A stretch of DNA of 21,176 bases from Sutterella sp. (GTDB lineage Bacteria; Pseudomonadota; Gammaproteobacteria; Burkholderiales; Burkholderiaceae_F): positions 1 to 21,176 of the forward strand of contig DXSO01000002.1 in assembly GCA_019410445.1 (NCBI GenBank), given 5' to 3'. A program made the translations under genes and the position numbers. Position 1 is the first letter of the stretch; every line of letters starts with the position of its first letter. The notes beneath the pieces were generated by a model. The model was not told the DNA's origin. It saw only the letters and a program-made list of their open reading frames with translations, and ran no database searches. Shown here one piece after another: positions 15,053-21,176 of the stretch.

Positions 15053-15679
15053 TTAATAATCTCTGTTGGCGTATTTATCCGCGAGTCTATTGAGATACTC
15101 AATCACTTCTGGACCAGTCCAATCCACAAATCCTCGCACAAAACCAACCAAGTTGCCTTGTCCGTCAAGCATGAAAAAACTGGGGACAACATCCAACGGC
15201 ACATCGTCTCCGATCACTTGCTTGGTGTCAATCAATGTATTGAAATCGCCTTCCAAGCCATGCTTCTTTAAAAACTTCTGAACATTCTTAGCCTTCGCAT
15301 CAACTGAAACAGACAACACGTAAACCTTGCTCTTGGGATCATTGTTGAAGTGCTTCTGCAATGCATGTACGGCAGGCATAGTACGGATACAGGGTTCACA
15401 CCAAGTCGCCCAAATATCCACCAATACTAACTTCCCTTTAAAAGAATCCAACGCAACCTGTTTGCCGTTTAAATCAGGCAAAACCGCCTTAGAAAAACCT
15501 CTCGTGTGACGCATTTCCAGAAAATCTCGCAACTGTCCGGGCTTAGCGTCAAGCGGTTCTCCATTTTCGACAATTTTTGTCTGGAAAGCAGGAATGTGAT
15601 CCGTCACCGAAGTGTCAGCTGCAACAGCAGACACAGACAAGCTCGTTGCCAGAGCTAGAGAAAGCAAAAGACGTTTCAA
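15053..15679 (-). CDS. TlpA/ResA/CcmG-like periplasmic thiol-disulfide reductase
   Basis: Exported thioredoxin-fold protein. In cytochrome c maturation such proteins reduce apocytochrome CXXCH cysteines so haem can be attached. A signal peptide spans about residues 1-20 (KRLLLSLALATSLSVSAVA). The thioredoxin active site is WATWCEPC (C94 and C97), and a VVPSFFMLDGQG segment supplies the cis-proline. The start is taken as TTG 15679-15677, because AGGAG lies exactly 6 bases upstream and a good signal peptide follows. The further upstream TTG at 15697 would precede that ribosome site. This gives 208 residues. It is the last gene of the nosDFY-ccmFH cluster, 34 bases after ccmH. CcmG/DsbE is the functional name if it serves CcmF/CcmH. 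A copper-site thiol role, as for some TlpA proteins, is also possible. Confidence 0.85.
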   Translation of the reverse strand: MKRLLLSLALATSLSVSAVAADTSVTDHIPAFQTKIVENGEPLDAKPGQLRDFLEMRHTRGFSKAVLPDLNGKQVALDSFKGKLVLVDIWATWCEPCIRTMPAVHALQKHFNNDPKSKVYVLSVSVDAKAKNVQKFLKKHGLEGDFNTLIDTKQVIGDDVPLDVVPSFFMLDGQGNLVGFVRGFVDWTGPEVIEYLNRLADKYANRDY

Positions 15680-15713
15680 TTGATACTCCTGATACAAAAA
15701 TAAATTAAAAAAC

Positions 15714-16190
15714 TTATGAAATCTTCCTTGGCCTTTCTCTACGCCGCAGAGTACGCCAGAAAAACAATGCTCCTAGAACAACTGCAATCCAAGGTGATGC
15801 CCAAAGCAAAAAAGTCGAGGCATTGAAGTCTGGTTGATAGCGAACGGCTTCTCCATAACGTTCGGCCATAAAGTCCAAAATCTCACCTCGGGTTGCCCCC
15901 TCTCGAAGCTTTTGATAAATCAATGCCTTTAATTCCCCGGAAAGGGCAGTCTCCGACTCATATAACGTATTGTTTGCAGAACTCGGATCTCGGAGCAACT
16001 TGGAAACCGCTATTGCTTCGTCATAAAGTTGACGTCCCGTCAAACCCTGTGCGTGCTCGGAGGTATTTTCGGTCTTCTGAGCATAAGCCACCCCTACAAT
16101 CACTGAGTCGAGTTGAACTACCTGTCCGACCCCCCACATCAGCAATATCAGACAGATCAAAGAAGATGCTATTTGCTTAAGCACTGACAT
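15714..16190 (-). CDS. ccmH: CcmH/NrfF-family protein lacking the CXXC redox motif
   Basis: CcmH proteins are membrane-anchored periplasmic thiol-disulfide partners of the CcmF haem lyase. Layout: N-terminal hydrophobic segment (about 6-37, ending AYAQ), a three-helix domain (about 53-120), and a C-terminal transmembrane helix (about 127-147) before a basic tail RTLRRRERPRK. The family pattern LREGATRGEILDFMAERYGEAVRYQP is clear. The expected LRCxxCQNxxIADS is instead LRDPSSANNTLYES at 66-79: both cysteines are gone (D68 and S71). The only cysteine is C13 in the signal segment. The DNA reads cleanly, with no frameshift. The start ATG 16190 overlaps the ccmF end by 14 bases; GGAG lies 10 bases upstream, suggesting translational coupling. 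It is 158 residues long. Redox function by the usual mechanism looks impossible. Confidence 0.85.
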   Translation of the reverse strand: MSVLKQIASSLICLILLMWGVGQVVQLDSVIVGVAYAQKTENTSEHAQGLTGRQLYDEAIAVSKLLRDPSSANNTLYESETALSGELKALIYQKLREGATRGEILDFMAERYGEAVRYQPDFNASTFLLWASPWIAVVLGALFFWRTLRRRERPRKIS

Positions 16191-18081
16191 CCTTTTGAAG
16201 CTCCTTCCGTCGACGTATGACCAAAACCAAGCCTGCAAACATCATCAGTGCAGCTGATCCCCACAACCAACTAGCAAGTGGTTTGACTGATAAACGAACC
16301 AACCATTCCGTGTCTGAAAGCTTGTTCCCCATTGACACGTATAAATCTCTGAAAAAGCCGTGATCAATCCCTGCAGCTGTCATTTGCATGCCATTTGAGA
16401 CAAAAGTCTGACGCATCGGGAACAAATCGGTGAGATGACTTTCATCGTCAGCTCGCAGTACTTCAATATGTCCCGCGTCACCGAAATAAGCGTGCGTGTT
16501 GACCTTGTATGTATCTCGGTATACAAAAATAACTTCACCAACAGGCTTCCCTGCACCTGGTCCCATGCGCACCAAAGCCTCCTGCTCATACTGCGCAATT
16601 CCTGTTGCTCCAATAATTGCAAATGCAATGGCTGCATGAGCAAGCACCGCTCCCATACTAGGCCGCACATGAGTTCCCATGACAAATGGGGTCAGACTCG
16701 CTGCCAATAACCAACCTGCACAAGCAAATGCTGCAAATGTCATTCCCATTTCCTTGGGTTCTGTCACCAAAGCAACGCTTCCGCAAGCCACTGCAACGAT
16801 CGCACAAATCGAGACAGTTAACTTCCATTTTTGAACTGAAAGGATCTGGGCAAATCCTGCTGCTACCGATGCAAACAAAGTCATGGGAGCAAAGAAGCTA
16901 TTGAAATATGGAGCACCTACAGTAAGCGTTCCTAATCCAGCCATGTCATAAAAAACCGGATACAGCGTGCCGACAAGAACAGCAACAGCAGCCACACACA
17001 GTACACAAACAGCCAAAGTCAAAGTCATGTCCTGACTATTGGGTTCTGCAATTTCGCGACCATCAGCCTGCAGCAAAGCATCAATGCGCAAGGTATAAAG
17101 AATCAACCCGGGAATCAGCACGAGAATACACGCCAGCAAAAGTACAGTGCCGCGTTCTGGATCTGCGGCAAATGCGTGAACGGATTGCATCAGACCGCTT
17201 CGTACGATAAAAGTCCCCAATAAACACAAAGCAAACGACACGATACCCAGCAATACAACAGCTCTGATCATGCGCGCACGCTTTTCAAACAAAATCAAAG
17301 CATGCAATAACGCTCCAACGGTAAGCCAAGGTATGAAGGAAGCATTTTCAACCGGGTCCCAGAACCACCAACCACCCCAGCCAAGTTCAGTGTAAGCCCA
17401 CCACGAACCTAGAGCATTACCCGCCGTCAGGAAAATCCATGTCACGATGCAGATACGCTTCAGCGCAGATACAACATCTGGAGAAAAGCGTTTCATCCAT
17501 AAGGCGGCCACAATCACTGCAAACACAACCGCTAGACCTGCATAGGCAGCAAAAATCACCGGCGGGTGCAAGATCATGCCGATATCTTGCAAAATGGGAT
17601 TCAGATCGCGTCCTTCCGAAGGCACCGCCGGCAAATTCCGCAAAAACGGATTGGATACGGTCAGCACAAAAGCACTGAATACCCCTATGACCGCAAGCAT
17701 GACGCATTGAACACGCGAATTGAGCGATTCGTTGTTCTTCTGCGCAAACATTTCAATGCAAGCGACAATCGACATGAAAAGCAGCCACAACAACATCGAC
17801 CCCTCGTGACTGCCCCACAATGCCGCTGCCTTGTACATCACGTCAAGTTTTGTGTTGGAATGATCCGCCACATAGGTCAACGAGAAATCATCACAGAGAA
17901 AAGCTCGCAACAAAATACCGGTGGCAAACATCAGACACACTGCAACAGCAGGCGTACATACTCGCCAAAGTCCTGTGCTCGTTTGGTTCTCTTTGAGAAT
18001 TCCAAGAAAAATTGCCACAGCACCTAGCAACGAACTCACCGTAGCCAAACACAGCAAATAATGGCCGAACTCCGCAATCAC
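16177..18081 (-). CDS. ccmF: CcmF/NrfE-family cytochrome c haem lyase subunit
   Basis: Polytopic inner-membrane protein that transfers haem from CcmE to apocytochrome c in the periplasm. The haem-handling WWD domain is intact (WGGWWFWDPVENAS, 235-248). Conserved-context histidines are H92 (WGSHEG), H172 (ILHPPV), H260 and H302 (SVHAFAADPERG). The late conserved segment IDHGFFRDLYVSMG is present and precedes the last transmembrane helix. Length is 634 residues, normal for CcmF (about 640). The start is GTG 18081-18079 with AAAGGTG upstream; no better ATG follows. It lies 96 bases after nosY and overlaps ccmH. No ccmA, B, C, D or E is nearby, so it depends on a general system elsewhere or acts as a dedicated lyase like NrfE. 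Confidence 0.95.
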   Translation of the reverse strand: MIAEFGHYLLCLATVSSLLGAVAIFLGILKENQTSTGLWRVCTPAVAVCLMFATGILLRAFLCDDFSLTYVADHSNTKLDVMYKAAALWGSHEGSMLLWLLFMSIVACIEMFAQKNNESLNSRVQCVMLAVIGVFSAFVLTVSNPFLRNLPAVPSEGRDLNPILQDIGMILHPPVIFAAYAGLAVVFAVIVAALWMKRFSPDVVSALKRICIVTWIFLTAGNALGSWWAYTELGWGGWWFWDPVENASFIPWLTVGALLHALILFEKRARMIRAVVLLGIVSFALCLLGTFIVRSGLMQSVHAFAADPERGTVLLLACILVLIPGLILYTLRIDALLQADGREIAEPNSQDMTLTLAVCVLCVAAVAVLVGTLYPVFYDMAGLGTLTVGAPYFNSFFAPMTLFASVAAGFAQILSVQKWKLTVSICAIVAVACGSVALVTEPKEMGMTFAAFACAGWLLAASLTPFVMGTHVRPSMGAVLAHAAIAFAIIGATGIAQYEQEALVRMGPGAGKPVGEVIFVYRDTYKVNTHAYFGDAGHIEVLRADDESHLTDLFPMRQTFVSNGMQMTAAGIDHGFFRDLYVSMGNKLSDTEWLVRLSVKPLASWLWGSAALMMFAGLVLVIRRRKELQKDVSA

Positions 18082-18105
18082 GCTTCAAGCACCTTTCACA
18101 TCAAT

Positions 18106-18126
18106 GCATCTTTTGAAAGGAGATGC
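18106..18126. repeat. hairpin between nosY and ccmF
   Basis: GCATCT, a 9-base loop, AGATGC: a perfect 6-bp stem, 24 bases upstream of the ccmF start on the minus-strand transcript. It has no T-run, so it may be a processing or translation-control element rather than a terminator. Confidence 0.35.
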
Positions 18127-18157
18127 TATTTCAGTCTGTCAAACTCTAATCAGCAAA

Positions 18158-18176
18158 TCTTCAAAAATGCTGAAGA
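18158..18176. repeat. hairpin just after the nosY stop
   Basis: TCTTCA, a 7-base loop, TGAAGA: a perfect 6-bp stem, one base beyond the nosY stop on the minus strand, followed there by TTTGC. It is a weak terminator or mRNA 3'-end structure at most. Confidence 0.35.
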
Positions 18177-18177
18177 G

Positions 18178-18975
18178 TCAGAAACGTTTAACTCCGAAAA
18201 TCGCCCGTGCTAACGCAAACAAAACGATAGCCCAGCAACACAGAACTCCCCCCAAAGCATAAATCGGCACCGTCGTCTGAACTGAACCAAAAAGAGACTG
18301 ATTAAGTAAACGAAACGCACTAGCCGGATTAACAAGCATCAGAGTATTGAGCACAGCTCGAGGTAGGCCACCTGTGGACGAAACCGCAGCCACTAAAAGT
18401 CCTAAATCATAAAGAAGCACTACCGCCAACCACAGCAGAACCAAAATGGCAAGCGCTTGGGCTTTTGTTCGGACAGATAAACTGATGCAGTAAGCTGCAA
18501 ACATAAATACCAATCCGAGAAGCCAAGCTGAAAGAGCTGTGACAACCATAGCTTTGATCAGCTCACTGATTGAATACGGAATGCTTGCAAAACAAGCCGC
18601 CAACGGCATCACAGCAAACCCAACTACCAATACGATGGCAATGGCCGCTCCCTGTCCCACTGCCTTCCCCAGCAAAAAGGCTGTTCTTGTCACCGGATAA
18701 GTCAGCATCAAAATCAGCATGCCGCCTTCTAGTTCACCAACAAAAGCATCATAAGACAGCAAAATAGCCAAAAGCGGCAACAGAAAAACGGTCAGACTTA
18801 CCAAAGAATTCATCACCACAGAAAGGGGTGGATAGGCAAAACTTCCGCCAATGGCTGCAGTTCCGTAAAAAACGGCCAATGACAAAATTGCAAAAAGCAA
18901 CCCGCCAGACAACAGCCAACGACTTTGAAGACAATCCGCCAATTCTTTTCTTGCAACAAGCCACACACTTCTCAT
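18178..18975 (-). CDS. nosY: NosY-type ABC transporter permease
   Basis: Integral membrane subunit of the NosDFY complex, which supports copper-site assembly in periplasmic nitrous oxide reductase. It has about six transmembrane segments and the usual NosY opening (SVWLVARKELADCLQSRWLL), then SYDAFVGELEGGMLILMLTYPVTRTAFLLGK, a motif common to NosY and related ABC-2 permeases. It is 265 residues, against about 275 for typical NosY. The start is taken as ATG 18975, two bases after the nosF stop, preceded by GGGGG. The TTG at 18981 would overlap the nosF stop. It is translationally linked to nosF. With nosD and nosF adjacent, the call is firm even though the permease itself is poorly conserved. 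Confidence 0.88.
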   Translation of the reverse strand: MRSVWLVARKELADCLQSRWLLSGGLLFAILSLAVFYGTAAIGGSFAYPPLSVVMNSLVSLTVFLLPLLAILLSYDAFVGELEGGMLILMLTYPVTRTAFLLGKAVGQGAAIAIVLVVGFAVMPLAACFASIPYSISELIKAMVVTALSAWLLGLVFMFAAYCISLSVRTKAQALAILVLLWLAVVLLYDLGLLVAAVSSTGGLPRAVLNTLMLVNPASAFRLLNQSLFGSVQTTVPIYALGGVLCCWAIVLFALARAIFGVKRF

Positions 18976-18977
18976 GC

Positions 18978-19871
18978 TCAAGCCCCCACGGACTGTGTAA
19001 CAGGCTCGCAGTAGGCCTTGAAAATGTCGGAAAGGCCCGCTCGGCGAATATCAAAGTCAAAATTTTTCATCTCTTCGGTCAACACACGTACAACCTTGGG
19101 CACATCATTGTCAGGCACCTTCAGAACATCTCCATCGAGATACTTAGCGGCAAACGTTTCTTTGAGCGACCGCACATCAATTCCGCTAATCACAGCAGGA
19201 AGATTTGTCTTGCGTCTAAGTTCTGTAAGGGAACCGCTTGCTCGTAACTTTCCTCCAGCAAGCATCAATACAAAATCAGCAAAAGGCTCAATCAAACTTA
19301 GCTCATGCGTACAAACAATAACAGTGCATCCCTGAAGACGTAACTGAGCCAACTGCGCATACATCCAGGAAGATGCTTGCGGATCCAAGCCTACTGTGGG
19401 CTCATCAAGAATCATGATCTTTGGCTCAGCCAAAAGAGCCTGAGCAAGTCCGAGTCGCTGCCGTTGTCCCTTGGAACATTGATTCATGCGATTTCGACGC
19501 ACATGCTCCAACCCCAAAGCTTCTAGCAGTTCGTCCACACGTGTCGATGCAACACCCTTGAGTGCAGCAAAGTACTCCAGATGAGCTTGCATAGTCATCT
19601 GCTCATAAAAACTGATGTTTTCAGGCAAATAACCAATACTCAACGGATTGCTACCAGGAACATCCCCCAAAACCGTCACATTGCCTTCATCCGGTCGGAT
19701 CAGCCCCAAAATACTTTTGATCAACGTAGACTTTCCCGCACCGTTGTGTCCGATCAAGGCCGTTAACGTTCCTGCACTCATCGTGCAACTCACGTCATCG
19801 AGAACCTTCCTTCGACCACGCCAAAAACCAAGATTTTCTACACAAATCGTTGCGTTCCGAATATCGCTCAT
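18978..19871 (-). CDS. nosF: NosF-type ABC transporter ATP-binding protein
   Basis: Cytoplasmic ATPase of NosDFY. Visible motifs: Walker A GHNGAGKST (41-49), ABC signature in the form CSKGQRQRLGLAQAL (132-146; NosF proteins usually have SKGM or SKGQ in place of LSGGQ), Walker B IMILDEPTVGLDP (152-164), and H-loop VCTHE with H189. At 297 residues it is normal for NosF. The start ATG 19871-19869 overlaps the nosD stop (shared ATGA), a typical coupled arrangement. It pairs with the NosY permease just downstream. Whether the complex moves sulfur, copper-related material or only does mechanical work on NosD is not decided by sequence. Confidence 0.92.
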   Translation of the reverse strand: MSDIRNATICVENLGFWRGRRKVLDDVSCTMSAGTLTALIGHNGAGKSTLIKSILGLIRPDEGNVTVLGDVPGSNPLSIGYLPENISFYEQMTMQAHLEYFAALKGVASTRVDELLEALGLEHVRRNRMNQCSKGQRQRLGLAQALLAEPKIMILDEPTVGLDPQASSWMYAQLAQLRLQGCTVIVCTHELSLIEPFADFVLMLAGGKLRASGSLTELRRKTNLPAVISGIDVRSLKETFAAKYLDGDVLKVPDNDVPKVVRVLTEEMKNFDFDIRRAGLSDIFKAYCEPVTQSVGA

Positions 19872-21154
19872 TGCTTCGCTCCCTCAACAACAGGAGCTGC
19901 CATCAACGGATAACTATCCGTAACTCCCTTTCCTCGATCAATTTCCAAACGAGCTGCAAACCATCTCAACAACGAAGTCACCGGACTCTCCATCAAGAAT
20001 CGAGCTTCCGGATAAATCCAAAAAATTCGATCTAGACTGTCATTGGGTTGGTAAGGCGTATCAGCAATGCCGTTGCCATCAGCATCCCAACTCATGAATG
20101 TACTCCAGTAATTTCCGCGTCCGTTTTCACTCCATTCAAGCGCTGTTTTTCCGACGTAACGCACCTGAATCGTGTTCTTTGCAAAAACATTGCCCGCAAT
20201 AATCGTTTTTTCGCCACCCAGAGCCACACCAATACCGATATCCGCCCCTGTAAAAGCATTCCCAATTACTCTGCTAGCACCTGGGCCATAGATAAAAAGC
20301 CCCTTTCCCTCGGTATCTAGGGCTGCCTTTCCTTTGGGATTGTGTACGCCTTCAACCAAATTGTTCTTCAACGTACAGGCTTCACACACATTCAGAAGAA
20401 TGCCAAACTCGACGTTATCCCGCGCAGTATTATCCCGACACATGATGCGCTGACTACTCATCAACGCGAACCCTCCGACCGAATTCACTGCGATATTGTC
20501 ATACCCAATATCATCTCGGGTGTACATCCAATGGATACCATACTGCGTATTACTGAAGTAATTGCCTCGGGATTCCGTTGCATCGGTATTTTCAAAATAA
20601 AAACCGTCACGTACGTTCTTAACAGTGTTATTGATAAGTTTGGATCGTTTAACGTAATTGAGAAAAACTCCATCTCCCCGATCCAAAATATGTCGTCTGG
20701 GATTTCCCGTGATTTCACAATCACGAATTTCTAAATTTTCAAGACGATCCGCCCGGATACCAAAACCAGGCCCCGCAAGCTTTAAATTCGTAAGGCTCAC
20801 ACCTTCGCAACCATCCATCACTCGGACACCACTGTCACGTTTGTACAAGTTACCGCCGTAATTTTGGATGGTTAAGTTATGAATCTTTGTTCTTGATCGA
20901 CGAATCGTAATTCCAGTTCCTTTGCCACCGGCATCGATCACTGCGCCATCTTCTCCCTTGATCGTCAACGGCTCAGTTAGCAGCAAATTAAGTCTGTATT
21001 CACCCTTTGCAAAAATGATCGTGTCGCCTTCTTCAGCATTTTCCACGACATCTTCGACATCATCATCAGGGGTAACTCGCCAAACAGCAGCATTGGCTGC
21101 ACCGATTGACAAGGAAAAAACAACGAATAAAGGGATCAGATGCTTGAGAGTCAT
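19868..21154 (-). CDS. nosD: NosD periplasmic beta-helix copper-assembly protein
   Basis: Exported right-handed beta-helix protein that works with NosFY and NosL to deliver copper to nitrous oxide reductase. A signal peptide covers about residues 1-23 (TLKHLIPLFVVFSLSIGAANA). Many CASH/parallel-beta repeats follow (GITIRRSRTKIHNLTIQNY, GDGVFLNYVKRSKLINNTV, QYGIHWMYTRDDIGYDNI, FGILLNVCEACTLKNN). The NosD-typical end segment NYWSTFMSWDADGNGIADTPYQPND is present. At 428 residues it is normal for NosD. The start is ATG 21154; a GTG one codon upstream is equally open, and no clear ribosome site is visible. Only about 20 upstream bases are in the window, so nosZ, nosR or a cytochrome gene cannot be seen. 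Confidence 0.95.
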   Translation of the reverse strand: MTLKHLIPLFVVFSLSIGAANAAVWRVTPDDDVEDVVENAEEGDTIIFAKGEYRLNLLLTEPLTIKGEDGAVIDAGGKGTGITIRRSRTKIHNLTIQNYGGNLYKRDSGVRVMDGCEGVSLTNLKLAGPGFGIRADRLENLEIRDCEITGNPRRHILDRGDGVFLNYVKRSKLINNTVKNVRDGFYFENTDATESRGNYFSNTQYGIHWMYTRDDIGYDNIAVNSVGGFALMSSQRIMCRDNTARDNVEFGILLNVCEACTLKNNLVEGVHNPKGKAALDTEGKGLFIYGPGASRVIGNAFTGADIGIGVALGGEKTIIAGNVFAKNTIQVRYVGKTALEWSENGRGNYWSTFMSWDADGNGIADTPYQPNDSLDRIFWIYPEARFLMESPVTSLLRWFAARLEIDRGKGVTDSYPLMAAPVVEGAKQ

Positions 21155-21176
21155 CACGGAAATACGGTTACTTATC

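Noticed and set aside
15960..16010. Frameshift or pseudogene explanation for the missing CcmH cysteines
   Set aside because: The frame is uninterrupted, the flanking residues align in register on both sides (LR before; ES, GELK and LREG after), and the stop, membrane helix and overlap with ccmF are intact.
1..21176. CRISPR array, tRNA or rRNA genes, insertion sequences
   Set aside because: No regularly spaced direct repeats, cloverleaf-like segments ending in CCA, rRNA signatures or transposase motifs were seen on either strand.

Overview
This window reads as chromosomal DNA of a Gram-negative anaerobe or facultative anaerobe. It is most likely a betaproteobacterium, and the family Sutterellaceae is my best guess. 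That rests on the TrpS and AspRS architecture, an AsmA-type envelope protein, a Tat-exported formate-dehydrogenase-like protein, and Nos and cytochrome c maturation genes next to one another. No species can be named from the sequence. Nothing here looks like an insertion sequence, prophage, CRISPR array or rRNA/tRNA gene.

Layout. Positions 1-167 (-) hold the N-terminus of a Tat-exported molybdopterin oxidoreductase, most like a formate dehydrogenase alpha subunit, running off the left edge. A 751-base non-coding stretch separates it from trpS (+). trpS converges on cstA (-), a short CstA-family pyruvate/peptide transporter. Then come aroD (+) and a larA-larB-larC group (+) for the nickel-pincer lactate racemase family and its cofactor. 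pgm/algC (-) converges on larC across a shared terminator and diverges from aspS (+). After aspS and its strong terminator come a small XRE-type regulator (+) and a large AsmA-family gene (+). The right third is one minus-strand cluster, transcribed leftward in the order nosD-nosF-nosY-ccmF-ccmH-tlpA. It ends in a strong terminator facing that of the AsmA gene.

How the genes work together. LarA interconverts 2-hydroxyacids such as D- and L-lactate. LarB and LarC belong to the pathway that makes its nickel-pincer nucleotide. The local set is incomplete: there is no larE, and LarC is a short, divergent form without the usual C-terminal half. NosD, NosF and NosY form the ABC-type complex that supports copper-centre assembly in nitrous oxide reductase. 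CcmF, CcmH and TlpA form a haem-attachment and thiol-reduction set. Their tight packing suggests one respiratory-enzyme assembly module, with its target enzyme probably upstream, beyond the right edge.

Most notable points: (1) the CcmH-family protein has lost both cysteines of its redox motif (LRCxxC has become LRDPSS); (2) NosDFY is coupled to a haem lyase set; (3) the LarC form is short and divergent; (4) AspRS carries the residue pair associated with relaxed (tRNA-Asn-accepting) specificity; (5) several unexplained perfect inverted repeats occur, including two hairpins between larA and larB and a 13-bp inverted repeat just before the aspS terminator.
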